This document shows positions 1 to 7,964 of a DNA stretch of 64,000 nucleotides, in pieces; positions within the stretch are counted from its first letter, which is position 1; each line of letters opens with the position of its first letter. Position numbers and translations under genes: made by a program. The notes below the pieces were generated by a model that worked only from the letters and a program-made list of their open reading frames with translations, had not been told where the DNA came from and did no database searches. Where the stretch lies: the NCBI RefSeq assembly GCF_004323635.1, contig NZ_CP036515.1, positions 2,915,501-2,979,500 of the forward strand. The letters run 5' to 3'. The stretch is from Lichenihabitans psoromatis. GTDB taxonomy: Bacteria; Pseudomonadota; Alphaproteobacteria; Rhizobiales; Beijerinckiaceae.

Positions 1-788
1 GACTGGCAACTGCTGTTGCCCGCCGGGCATTTGATCCGCACATGGAAATGGTAATTGTGCCCATACATCGGGCGCACCTTCGTCAACCAGCTACGGTCGC
101 CGGTCGCCTGCTCGCAAATGGCTTTCTTGATCGCCGGGTTGACGAAAATCCGCTCGACCTCAGGCTGTTCGGCTGCCGCCTCGATCAGCGCGAGATGCTG
201 CGGGGTCCATCTGGAGGGATCGACAGCGAGCCCGTCCGGTCGCACGACATTGGTGGCCGACATCATCTCGCGCTCTTCGCGTGACAGCGTCCGGCTCGGC
301 ATGGGGCTGAGCCAGATGTCCGCGTCGAGCCCGACCTGATGCGAGGCATGGCCCGTCAGCATCGGGCCGCCGCGTGGCTGCGAGACGTCCCCGACCAGGA
401 GACCCGGCCAGCCATTGATCGATGGCACAGATTTGGCGAAGCGCTCGAGAAAGGCGATCAGCGCCGGATTGCCCCAATTGCGGTTGCGAGATAGCCGCAT
501 GACTTGCCAAGCCGATCCATTGATCGGCAAAGCCTCGGCCCCGGCAAGACAGCCATGAGCATAGAAGCCGATCGATCGCGCCTGCAGATCGGCAGGCGTG
601 GTGACCCGGCCGAAGATCTGCTTGGCCGGAACATGGGGGTCGTTCGGATTGGTAAGCGGCGGCAGCGGTTTTGGGTCCAGCGTCCCGCGATCTTGAGCCC
701 GCGCCGCTGGCGCCCCGGCAAGCAGCAGAAGAGCGCCGGCCAGGGTCAGCAACACGTTCGCTCGGTGCTTGGCTCTGTGCTTTGTCAT
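1..788 (-). CDS. mepA: Penicillin-insensitive murein endopeptidase MepA (3' end beyond window)
   Basis: Periplasmic zinc peptidase of family M74 that cuts D-alanyl-meso-DAP cross-links in peptidoglycan. The 262 visible codons start with an export signal (basic start, hydrophobic residues 11-25, APAARA cleavage region near 26-31). The family core follows: GNPALIAFLERFA at 106-118, then GHASHQVGLDADIW at 146-159, carrying the zinc-ligand pattern H150 and D157, and HNYHFHVRIKCP at 244-255 with the second histidine cluster. The start is ATG at 788, preceded by GGGAGG five bases upstream. The gene runs off the left edge after residue 262, so only the C-terminal tail is missing. It lies 88 bp downstream of rppH on the same strand. 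The identification is firm from the motifs. Confidence 0.93.
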   Translation of the reverse strand, partial: MTKHRAKHRANVLLTLAGALLLLAGAPAARAQDRGTLDPKPLPPLTNPNDPHVPAKQIFGRVTTPADLQARSIGFYAHGCLAGAEALPINGSAWQVMRLSRNRNWGNPALIAFLERFAKSVPSINGWPGLLVGDVSQPRGGPMLTGHASHQVGLDADIWLSPMPSRTLSREEREMMSATNVVRPDGLAVDPSRWTPQHLALIEAAAEQPEVERIFVNPAIKKAICEQATGDRSWLTKVRPMYGHNYHFHVRIKCPAGNSSCQ

Positions 789-876
789 ATCGCCTCCCAT
801 GCCATCTCGCGATCGTGGCGAGAGGATGTTGATGGGTCGTGACCCGTGACAACGGTTTGGGCGAGATCGGTTTCTC

Positions 877-1389
877 TCAGACGTTCACGGCCGCAAATCG
901 CTTGAACTCGTCCACGACCGCGACATAGACCTCGCGTTTGAACGGGATGATCAAGTCGGGCAATCGCTCGAGGCTTTCCCACCGCCAAGCGTCGAATTCC
1001 GGTTTATGACCGCCCTCGGGATGATCGATATTGATTTCGCTATCATCGCCCTCGAACCGGAACGCAAACCATTTTTGCGTCTGGCCCTTGAAACGACCCT
1101 TCATGACCTTGCGCGAAATATCGGTCGGCAGGTCATAGCTGAGCCACCGCGGCGCCTCTCCGAGCAGGGACGCGCTCGACACGTTCGTCTCTTCCTTCAA
1201 CTCGCGAATCGCGGCCGCATGGGGTTGTTCACCCATGTCGACACCGCCCTGTGGCATTTGCCATTCGTAGCCGGGCGCCACATTGTCCATGGTGCGCTTG
1301 TTCCGGCGACGGCCGATGAAGACAAGCCCCTGACGATTGAATAAAGCGATGCCCACGCAGGGGCGATAGACGAACTGCATGACTCGCAA
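877..1389 (-). CDS. rppH: RNA pyrophosphohydrolase RppH (Nudix)
   Basis: Nudix hydrolase that removes pyrophosphate from the 5' triphosphate of mRNA and so starts RNase E-dependent decay. It has 170 residues, normal for the family. The N-terminal YRPCVGIALFN and the following GRR stretch are typical of RppH. The Nudix box begins at GGVDMGE and ends at RELKEET, near residues 48-66. The aromatic block QTQKWFAFRF is also an RppH hallmark. ATG at 1389 or ATG at 1380 (MQFVYRP) could be the start; the second gives the more usual N-terminus. A second gene of the same family lies at 16573-17085 on the same strand. mepA follows downstream and may be co-transcribed. Confidence 0.92.
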   Translation of the reverse strand: MRVMQFVYRPCVGIALFNRQGLVFIGRRRNKRTMDNVAPGYEWQMPQGGVDMGEQPHAAAIRELKEETNVSSASLLGEAPRWLSYDLPTDISRKVMKGRFKGQTQKWFAFRFEGDDSEINIDHPEGGHKPEFDAWRWESLERLPDLIIPFKREVYVAVVDEFKRFAAVNV

Positions 1390-1666
1390 CCCCGGTTCCT
1401 AGAGCGGGTCAACATCGGACAGCCTCGCGGCGGATCGTCTGGCCGATGGAACCGCTTCCATATCAATGTTGGGTCGACCGAACCCTTGGGTCGCCCACAT
1501 TCTCGACCTTAGTTTCAACGCTTTTGTGCGAACTCCCAAGCTAAATCGTAAAGCTCGCACCGATAACAGGACGGCGCGACGGCTTGTCTCGCATCCGCAC
1601 TCGTGAGACATCGGAGGCGGTTGCGGACCTCGGGAGGCTCGCGCGTGATCGGGGTGCCGGGCCAGA

Positions 1667-2356
1667 ATGCGATGCAACATTTGCGGAGGCACGGCCTTCA
1701 CGGACATGCCCAAGCGACCTAAGGTCCGCTGCGTGCAATGCGGCTCACTGGAACGGACGCGCGTCGCGGCCTTGCACATCGCGGAGTTCGCCCCCGCGAA
1801 CGGATCCAACATCCTGCATTTTGCCCCCGAGCGTGGCTTGTCCGCCCTGTTGCAAACGATCGGTGGCGCAAGCTATCGGGCCGTCGACATCGACCCGTCG
1901 CGCTATCCGGGTCTCGGCGTCGAACCCTTCGATCTCTGCCGCGACGTGTTCGCGCTGTCGCCTGGCACGCATGATCTCATCGTCCACAATCACGTGCTGG
2001 AACATATCGAGTGCAATTATTCCGCCGTGCTGATCCGGCTCGCAAAAGCGCTCAAGCCGGGCGGCAGAATGATGTTCAGCATGCCGATCCTTCCGGGATC
2101 GTTCACCGACGAGTTGATGAACGGCACCATCGCCGACAAGCAGGCCAAATTCGGCGATATGATCCACGTTCGTCGCTTCGGGGTGGATTTCCTGCAGCAG
2201 ACGATCGGGATGATCTTCACGATCACGGATCGTTACGACTTGCCGGCCCGGTTCGGTGAAGCGGCTCTGATTGAGGCCAATATTCCGGAGCATCACTGGC
2301 ACGGCTACACCGGTGCCTCGATCTTCAACGTGTCTCAGGCGGATCTTCGCGTCTGA
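1667..2356 (+). CDS. Class I SAM-dependent methyltransferase with N-terminal zinc ribbon
   Basis: Protein of 229 residues. Residues 3-26 hold two CxxC pairs (CNIC, CVQC), a small zinc ribbon. The rest is a Rossmann methyltransferase of the Methyltransf_11 kind: ILHFAPERGL near 48-57 takes the place of SAM motif I, VDIDPSRYPGLGVE carries the acidic ribose-binding position, and DLIVHNHVLEHI is the motif IV region typical of this family. LKPGGRMMFSMP matches the late strand motif. Related proteins are often found near glycan-modification genes, but no such cluster is visible here and the substrate is unknown. The gene converges on the aldo/keto reductase, with 12 bp between the stops. Confidence 0.8.
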   Translation: MRCNICGGTAFTDMPKRPKVRCVQCGSLERTRVAALHIAEFAPANGSNILHFAPERGLSALLQTIGGASYRAVDIDPSRYPGLGVEPFDLCRDVFALSPGTHDLIVHNHVLEHIECNYSAVLIRLAKALKPGGRMMFSMPILPGSFTDELMNGTIADKQAKFGDMIHVRRFGVDFLQQTIGMIFTITDRYDLPARFGEAALIEANIPEHHWHGYTGASIFNVSQADLRV

Positions 2357-2368
2357 CGCGATAACCCC

Positions 2369-3199
2369 TTAGAGCATGTCGAGCGGCGTCTTGCGCCGGG
2401 GCGGCGGAAAAGCGGCATCGATCTCGGCGAGGTCATCGCTGTTGAGGACAAGGTCCATCGCACCACGATTGTCCTCGACATGCGCGACAGTCGAGGCTTT
2501 CGGGATCGCCATCACGTTGTCGAGCCGCACCGCAAACGCCAGAGCGACCTGCATGACGGATGCGTTATGTCGGTCGGCAATGCGTTTCAGGGCGCCGGAA
2601 CTCGGCAACCGGCCTTGCTCGACGGGGCTATAGGCCATGACGGGGATCTGGCGTTCGTCCAGCCATGGAATAAGTGCGTGTTCCGGCCCGCGCCGACTCA
2701 CGTTATAGAGCACCTGATTAGCGGCGCAGGCCGTGCCGCCGGCGGCGAACAGGTCGATCATGTCGTCGACATCGAAATTGCTGACGCCCCATCGTCCGAT
2801 CTTGCCGGCTGCAACGAGCCGCTCGACGGCGTCCACGGTTTCGGCAAGGGGGACACCCCCGCGCCAATGCAGCAGGTAAAGATCGAGTCGATCGGTTCCG
2901 AGGCGCTTGAGACTGGCCTCACAGGAGGTTGCCATGGCGCGCCGTCCGGCATTGTGCGGATAGACCTTGCTGACCAGAAAGACGTCATCGCGGCAGTCTC
3001 GGATGACGGCACCGACCAGCTCTTCCGACGCCCCATCGCCATACATTTCGGCCGTGTCGATGACCGTCAGCCCGAGCGACAGACCGCGCCGGAGGGTCGC
3101 GATCTCCGCATCGCGGGCGGCGCGCCGATCGCCCACCTTCCAGGTGCCCTGGCCAAGCGCCGGAACCGTCGCACCCGCCGGAAACGTAATCGTTTTCAT
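2369..3199 (-). CDS. Aldo/keto reductase
   Basis: NADPH-dependent oxidoreductase of 276 residues with the AKR TIM-barrel signatures. The catalytic tetrad is visible: Asp and Tyr in DTAEMYGDG (near residues 48-56), Lys in LVSKVYP and His in LLHWRG. GRWGVSNFD and the C-terminal AIPKAST, the NADP-binding region, are also present. The pattern resembles the YeaE-type subgroup, which reduces small aldehydes such as methylglyoxal, but the true substrate cannot be read from the sequence. It stands alone: the upstream DUF1178 gene is on the same strand, ending 57 bp before this start. It ends with the basic tail RRKTPLDML. Confidence 0.88.
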   Translation of the reverse strand: MKTITFPAGATVPALGQGTWKVGDRRAARDAEIATLRRGLSLGLTVIDTAEMYGDGASEELVGAVIRDCRDDVFLVSKVYPHNAGRRAMATSCEASLKRLGTDRLDLYLLHWRGGVPLAETVDAVERLVAAGKIGRWGVSNFDVDDMIDLFAAGGTACAANQVLYNVSRRGPEHALIPWLDERQIPVMAYSPVEQGRLPSSGALKRIADRHNASVMQVALAFAVRLDNVMAIPKASTVAHVEDNRGAMDLVLNSDDLAEIDAAFPPPRRKTPLDML

Positions 3200-3256
3200 C
3201 GATGAACTCCCGTCACCATCGCTTCGGTCGCGGACGTCAGCCGCGAGATTGACGCG

Positions 3257-3733
3257 TCAATGATGATCGTCGGGCAGCACCGGCATGGGCAAGAGCGGCA
3301 CCCCATCATCGAGCAGCGAGCGAACTTCCTCGCCCGTGGCCTCGCCGTAAATCGATCGCACCGGCGTCTCGCCCTCATGCATGCGACGCGCTTCGCTGGG
3401 GAAATTCCGGCCGACGTCATCGGCGTTTTCCGTGATCTTGCGATGCAGGTCCCGCATCATCTCGCGCACTTTGCGTTCGCGCTCGTCAAGGAGAGCGATC
3501 GGATGTTGAACGACGCCCTGCGGCTCGGCAGCACCTGCTTGCGCCTGCTGCTCGCTCCCCGCGCGGCGACCACGGACCACGGACGGCGCCATCACGGCTT
3601 TTCTCACCTCGGCCGAGCCACAGACAGGACACGTCAGCTGCCCCGATTCTGCGAGATCATCGTAGCCGAGGCTGTCCCTGAACCAACTCTCGAAGGCGTG
3701 ACCCTTGGTGCATGTCAGCGTATATTTGATCAT
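3257..3733 (-). CDS. DUF1178 family protein
   Basis: Protein of 158 residues that begins MIKYTLTC and has a zinc-ribbon-like N-terminus (C8 with a following GHAFESWF, then CPVC near 35-38), which marks the DUF1178 family of alphaproteobacteria. The middle (about 60-90) is low complexity and rich in Ala and Gln. The C-terminal half holds FPSEARRMHEGE and RSIYGEAT, also family hallmarks. The biochemical role is unknown. Its start overlaps the grxC stop by four bases (ATGA), so translation is probably coupled to grxC and comF. In many relatives a carbon-nitrogen hydrolase gene sits between grxC and this gene; none is present here. Confidence 0.88.
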   Translation of the reverse strand: MIKYTLTCTKGHAFESWFRDSLGYDDLAESGQLTCPVCGSAEVRKAVMAPSVVRGRRAGSEQQAQAGAAEPQGVVQHPIALLDERERKVREMMRDLHRKITENADDVGRNFPSEARRMHEGETPVRSIYGEATGEEVRSLLDDGVPLLPMPVLPDDHH

Positions 3734-3993
3734 GAAGCCTGCAGGAGCAGCGGATCGAGCTGCCCGGCGTGGTCGAGATCATAAAGGTCGTCGCAGCCAC
3801 CAACGTGGCGTTCACCGATGAAGATTTGCGGCACGGTGGTGCGACCACCAGCGGCATCGCTCATCGCCTTGCGGGCTGTTGGGTTACCGGTGACGTCGAT
3901 CTCCGAAAAGGTGACGTTCTTCTTGCGGAGAAGCTCTTTGGCCGACACGCAGTAAGGGCAGAACCGCGTCGTATAAATGGTGACTGGCGACAT
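3730..3993 (-). CDS. grxC: Glutaredoxin 3 (GrxC)
   Basis: Small cytoplasmic dithiol glutaredoxin of 87 residues that reduces disulfides and glutathione-mixed disulfides using glutathione. The active site CPYC lies at residues 12-15 after TIYTTRF. TVPQIFIG (about 53-60) holds the cis-proline loop and GGCDDL (65-70) the glutathione-binding turn. A longer open frame extends upstream, but it overlaps comF and lacks homology, so the start is taken as ATG at 3993 (MSPVTIY). comF ends 26 bp upstream and the DUF1178 gene overlaps the stop, so the three read as one operon. Confidence 0.93.
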   Translation of the reverse strand: MSPVTIYTTRFCPYCVSAKELLRKKNVTFSEIDVTGNPTARKAMSDAAGGRTTVPQIFIGERHVGGCDDLYDLDHAGQLDPLLLQAS

Positions 3994-4019
3994 CGAGAAA
4001 CACTCATAAAGACTGACTT

Positions 4020-4949
4020 CTATATGGCGATCTCGCCCGTGCCCGCAACCCGCGCGAAAACCGCGAGGTCGACGGCCTTGGCGCCTCCGCGCAGCAGCGC
4101 CCGAGCGGCCGCATTCGCGGTCGCGCCCGTGGTCAAGACGTCGTCCACCAGCAAAACGCACCGCCCGGCCAGATCCGCGCTCGGCGGCACCTTGAAGGCG
4201 CCCTGGACGTTCAGAGCACGCTGCCGGCGCGACATGCGAACTTGGGACGCCGTGGCCTTGACGCGATCGAGGAGGAATGGGTCGCAGCTCAGGCCCGTCA
4301 CGCGCGCCATCTCGTCGCCCAGTAAGGCCGCCTGGTTGAACTGGCGGCTCCACAATCGCCGGCGATGCAGCGGCATCGGCACGATCACGGGCGCATCCTC
4401 CAGCAACTCGGTCGCGGCACGGGCAATCCAGCGACCCATCAATCGGGCGACCTCGAGCCGATCTCCATATTTCAGCCGATGCACGAGCTGCCGCGCTGTC
4501 CCATTGTCGAACAAGGCGACAGCGCGGGCGCGGCGGAACACCGGCGGATGCGCGATGGCTTCGGGCGATTGCAGGCCGCGACCGAAATCCTGATGGAACG
4601 GCGTACCGAGGCGCTCACAGAAGGGGCGCTCGATGAAGCTGATCTGTCGCCAGCAACGCCCGCAGAGACCGTTCGAGGCTTCGGTTGCGCTGCCGCAGGC
4701 GATACAATGCGGCGGATAGACGAGGTCGAGGGCGGTTCGGCGCAGACCCTCGAGGGCCCGACCAGCACGATCGCGCCCGCTCTCGAACAGCTCAGACCAA
4801 CGCGAAGCACCAGGGTCTGACACCAGCTTTTGCGGCGCATCGGCGAGCCGGGACACATCAATCTGGTCTTCAGTCCAGCGCGAATCGACACAATCGAGCG
4901 GGAGCCCGTTCGGCAAAGAATCGGGTACAGGCTGGCTTGCAGGCATCAT
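4020..4949 (-). CDS. comF: ComF family phosphoribosyltransferase-like protein
   Basis: ComF/GntX family protein of 309 residues. A double zinc-ribbon segment near residues 75-110 (CIACG, CGRCW, then a third Cys in RPFCERLG) is followed by a type I phosphoribosyltransferase fold. The PRPP-binding motif VLLVDDVLTTGAT is at about 266-278, and RRRLWSRQFNQA is the family's conserved internal block. The family supports DNA uptake in competent bacteria; its role in non-competent alphaproteobacteria is unclear. The N-terminal 70 residues are not conserved in the family as I know it, so translation may start later, for example at GTG 4823. It heads the comF-grxC-DUF1178 operon and is divergent from the carboxypeptidase. 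Confidence 0.87.
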   Translation of the reverse strand: MMPASQPVPDSLPNGLPLDCVDSRWTEDQIDVSRLADAPQKLVSDPGASRWSELFESGRDRAGRALEGLRRTALDLVYPPHCIACGSATEASNGLCGRCWRQISFIERPFCERLGTPFHQDFGRGLQSPEAIAHPPVFRRARAVALFDNGTARQLVHRLKYGDRLEVARLMGRWIARAATELLEDAPVIVPMPLHRRRLWSRQFNQAALLGDEMARVTGLSCDPFLLDRVKATASQVRMSRRQRALNVQGAFKVPPSADLAGRCVLLVDDVLTTGATANAAARALLRGGAKAVDLAVFARVAGTGEIAI

Positions 4950-5134
4950 CCAGTGTACTGCCCGGCTCGATATGGTGGAATAGACGCGGACGACGAGATA
5001 CGAAATAACGGTTCTGCCATCAAATCGCCGTTCCGAATCAGGTTATGCGGGCGGAGGTCGGTCTCGAAAGCCCGACGGTGGCTCTGTATCGTTGTGAAGT
5101 CGGTCAGCGGATATCAACAGGGATACGGTTGCGC

Positions 5135-6667
5135 ATGGCGTCTTTTCGCAAGCTCTGGCCGACGGCGATCGCTGCATATTGTCTGGTGGTGTCGACCCTC
5201 GTGGCCTCTGCGTCTGCGCCGAGCTTAGTGGTTGATGCCGATTCGGGTCAGGTTCTCTACCAAGATGCCGCAACGGCGCCATGGTATCCCGCATCCCTCA
5301 CCAAGTTGATGACCGTCTATGTTGCGCTCAGCGCCGTGCGGGAAGGGCGGATTACGCTCGATACACCTTTGATGGTGTCGGCCCGCGCCGCCGTTATGCC
5401 GCCCTCAAAGATGGGGTTCCGGCCCGGCACGCTGGTGACGCTCGATAACGCACTCAAGATGTTGATGGTGAAATCGCCCAACGATGTCGCGGTGACAATC
5501 GCCGAAGGTGTTTCGGGGTCGGTGGAAGCCTTTGCGGACGACATGAACGTTTATGGTGCGCGGCTGGGGCTTCATGAGTCGCATTTCGTCAACCCGAACG
5601 GGCTTCCCGACGATCGCCACATGAGCTCAGCACGCGACATGGCAATTATCGCGCGCGCCTTATTGCACGACTTTCCGGAGGAACGGGGCCTCTTCAGCAT
5701 CGGCGTGCTCGCCTTCGGCAATCAGCTGATCAACAATCACAATGGCTTGCTGGGCCGCTACCCCGGCGTCGACGGGATGAAGACCGGCTATACCTGCGCG
5801 GCGGGCTACAACATCGTGGCGAGCGCCGACCGAAATGGCCGACACCTAATCACGGTTGTCATGGGAGCGCCGTCCAACGGCACACGCAACGAGAAGGTGG
5901 CGGCGTTGTTCGATCGCTTCTTCGCCGGCGCTCAAGCCAATTACGGCACGCTCGATAGCCTGCCGAGCAGTAGCGCCAACACGCCCCCGAATATGCGGGA
6001 CACGATGTGCGGCCGCGGCCGTCGCGCCGCTATCGCGGAGGCGGAGGGCGAGGATCTCGTGCCGACCCCGGGTGCAGCGCCCGACCAGGGTGTGGGCTCG
6101 CATCTCTCGCCGACCCGTGTCGCCTTCGAGCCCGTCCGCGTCACCATCGGACCGGTTGCGGGCTGGACGGGCCGCATCGCGCAGGCCGTCGGCAGTGGCG
6201 CCAAAGAAATAGCGGCGCCGGTCAAGACCGCCACGACCGATGCCGTCGGCACACCTGTCGGGCCGAGCCCCGTCTCTGGCCAGACCGGAACCGCAGGGGG
6301 GGCGATCGAGGCTGCAGCGCCGGCTCCGATGGCGCTTTTGGGCGCGGCGCCGCTGGCGCCGGCCGCTCTGGCGGCCAAGCGCTTCGTTCATGCGACGCCG
6401 AGCCTTGGGTTGCGGGTCGGCGGACGTCGCGCGGGAAAGACCAAATTCGCGACCGAGGAGGCCAAGCCGAAAGCGCAGGCTGTCGCCAATGCGAGCGCGA
6501 CCGAAACCACGCCGCCGGAGCGCCCGAAACATAAGGGCGACGCGACGCGGAAAACCGCCGTGTTCAAGACGAAACCGGCCAAGCCGGTAAAGGCGGTCAA
6601 AGCGACGAAGCCAGCCACGAAGCAAGCGCATGAGACCGCCAAGAAGAAGACGGCCGCGAAACACTGA
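5135..6667 (+). CDS. D-alanyl-D-alanine carboxypeptidase (PBP5/6-type) with long basic tail
   Basis: Periplasmic penicillin-binding protein that removes the terminal D-Ala of peptidoglycan pentapeptides. It has 510 residues from ATG 5135. An N-terminal signal (residues 1-26, hydrophobic AIAAYCLVVSTLVASASA) precedes the catalytic domain with all three serine-acylase motifs: SLTK at 54-57, SPN at 114-116 and KTG at 216-218. After about residue 270 there is no second folded domain that I recognise. Instead about 230 residues are rich in Ala, Pro and Lys and end in repeated KPAK/KAVKATKP blocks. An upstream in-frame ATG at 5045 would put 30 polar residues before the signal, so 5135 is preferred. 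The COG0523 GTPase follows 40 bp downstream. Confidence 0.92.
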   Translation: MASFRKLWPTAIAAYCLVVSTLVASASAPSLVVDADSGQVLYQDAATAPWYPASLTKLMTVYVALSAVREGRITLDTPLMVSARAAVMPPSKMGFRPGTLVTLDNALKMLMVKSPNDVAVTIAEGVSGSVEAFADDMNVYGARLGLHESHFVNPNGLPDDRHMSSARDMAIIARALLHDFPEERGLFSIGVLAFGNQLINNHNGLLGRYPGVDGMKTGYTCAAGYNIVASADRNGRHLITVVMGAPSNGTRNEKVAALFDRFFAGAQANYGTLDSLPSSSANTPPNMRDTMCGRGRRAAIAEAEGEDLVPTPGAAPDQGVGSHLSPTRVAFEPVRVTIGPVAGWTGRIAQAVGSGAKEIAAPVKTATTDAVGTPVGPSPVSGQTGTAGGAIEAAAPAPMALLGAAPLAPAALAAKRFVHATPSLGLRVGGRRAGKTKFATEEAKPKAQAVANASATETTPPERPKHKGDATRKTAVFKTKPAKPVKAVKATKPATKQAHETAKKKTAAKH

Positions 6668-6707
6668 TCGATTTGCTTCGTCGCGCCCGGCAACAAGGAT
6701 GAGCCGC

Positions 6708-7910
6708 ATGAGTTCCGAGGCCGCCGCGACGTCGGTCGCTGCTCCAAGCGCCGTGCGCCCCTCGCGCCGCGGCGCACCAGAGCCTCTCCCGATCACCGTG
6801 CTGACCGGGTTTCTCGGCGCTGGTAAAACCACCTTGCTCAACCGGCTCGTTCAATCGCCGGAGCTTTCGAATGCCGTCGTGATCATCAACGAATTTGGTG
6901 AGATCCCGATCGATCACCTTCTCGTCGAGCGATCCGAAGGCGGCTTGCTGACCTTGTCGTCCGGCTGTGTCTGCTGCACGGCCCGGGGCGATATGATCGC
7001 CACGCTCGAAGATCTGCTTCGCCGCCGCGACAACGATCGCATGCCGCCCTTCGACCGCGTCGTGATCGAAACCACGGGACTGGCCGAGCCTGCGCCCGTG
7101 CTCAACGCAATCGTGATGCACCCCTATCTGATGCTGCGTTACCGCATCGACGGCGTGATCACGTTGGTCGATGCGGTGCACGGAGCCGCGACCCTCGACG
7201 CACATGTCGAAGCGGTCAAACAGGCCGCCATCGCGGATTGCCTCGTCTTGACCAAGACCGACCTCTGCGGCGGGGATGCGGCTGGTCTCGCGTCGCTGCG
7301 ACGGCGCTTGGTCGCCCTCAATCCCTTGGCGACGCAGCTTGATGCTGCCGCCGGCGAGGCGACGGTTGCGGCATTGCTGTCCGCCAGCTTGTTCCGGAAC
7401 GCTGCCGTGCTGGGGTCCGAGACCGAGATGCCGGAGCATCACCATGGTCATCACGGCCACGACCATGCTGATCATGACCATGCTGCTCACGACCATGCTG
7501 ATCACGATCACACCGGCCATGATCATTCCCGCCACGACGATCACATCGCGTCCTTCTGCTTGACGGCGGAAGCGCCGTTGCTGCCGGCGCCTTTCGACAT
7601 GTTCGTGGATCTGCTCCGCTCGACTTACGGCGCATCGCTGTTGCGGGTGAAGGGGCTCGCGGCCGTCGCCGACGACCCGACCCGCCCGCTTTTGATCCAG
7701 GGTGTTCAGCATATGTTCCATCTGCCGCGCCGGCTCGCCGCGTGGCCGGATGAGGATCATCGGACGCGGCTTGTGGTCATCGGCCAGGATCTCGATCGCG
7801 CCGCGGTCGAGCGTCTCTGGCAAGCCTTCTTCGCCGGGCCGGGGATCGACCGGCCTGATGCGGCTGCCCTGTCGATTCCGATGGGTTCGGGTGGCCGGGG
7901 TTTGTTCTAG
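6708..7910 (+). CDS. COG0523 (CobW/G3E) GTPase with histidine-rich metal-binding stretch
   Basis: G3E-family P-loop GTPase of 400 residues, a family of metal chaperones and insertases often tied to zinc or cobalamin metabolism. Walker A is GFLGAGKTT at 34-42, the family-defining CxCC is CVCC at 87-90, and ETTGLAEP and LTKTDL are the switch and base-recognition motifs. Residues 243-279 form a His/Asp-rich run (HHHGHHGHDHADHDH and similar) before the C-terminal CobW_C domain, where IQGVQHMFHLP is typical. ATG 6708 is chosen because AAGGA lies eight bases upstream; ATG 6699 is possible. The substrate protein cannot be inferred. It may be co-transcribed with the carboxypeptidase. Confidence 0.9.
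   Translation: MSSEAAATSVAAPSAVRPSRRGAPEPLPITVLTGFLGAGKTTLLNRLVQSPELSNAVVIINEFGEIPIDHLLVERSEGGLLTLSSGCVCCTARGDMIATLEDLLRRRDNDRMPPFDRVVIETTGLAEPAPVLNAIVMHPYLMLRYRIDGVITLVDAVHGAATLDAHVEAVKQAAIADCLVLTKTDLCGGDAAGLASLRRRLVALNPLATQLDAAAGEATVAALLSASLFRNAAVLGSETEMPEHHHGHHGHDHADHDHAAHDHADHDHTGHDHSRHDDHIASFCLTAEAPLLPAPFDMFVDLLRSTYGASLLRVKGLAAVADDPTRPLLIQGVQHMFHLPRRLAAWPDEDHRTRLVVIGQDLDRAAVERLWQAFFAGPGIDRPDAAALSIPMGSGGRGLF
7461..7520 (+). repeat. 15-bp tandem repeat inside the COG0523 gene
   Basis: Three near-identical 15-base units, GACCATGCTGATCAT, GACCATGCTGCTCAC and GACCATGCTGATCAC, lie head to tail at 7461-7505. A diverged unit, GATCACACCGGCCAT, follows at 7506-7520. They are in frame and encode repeats of the form D-H-A-D/A-H. 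Because the unit is a multiple of three, slippage would change the number of histidines without shifting the frame. Confidence 0.85.
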
Positions 7911-7964
7911 CCCCGGATCCGGTGCAAAGTCGGCGCAACAACGCGCAGCGAGGGGAGGCGGGGC

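Noticed and set aside
160..852. A 230-residue minus-strand frame at the left edge
   Set aside because: It lies one frame off mepA. The mepA frame has the signal peptide, zinc motifs and ribosome site; this frame is Arg/Ala-rich without motifs.
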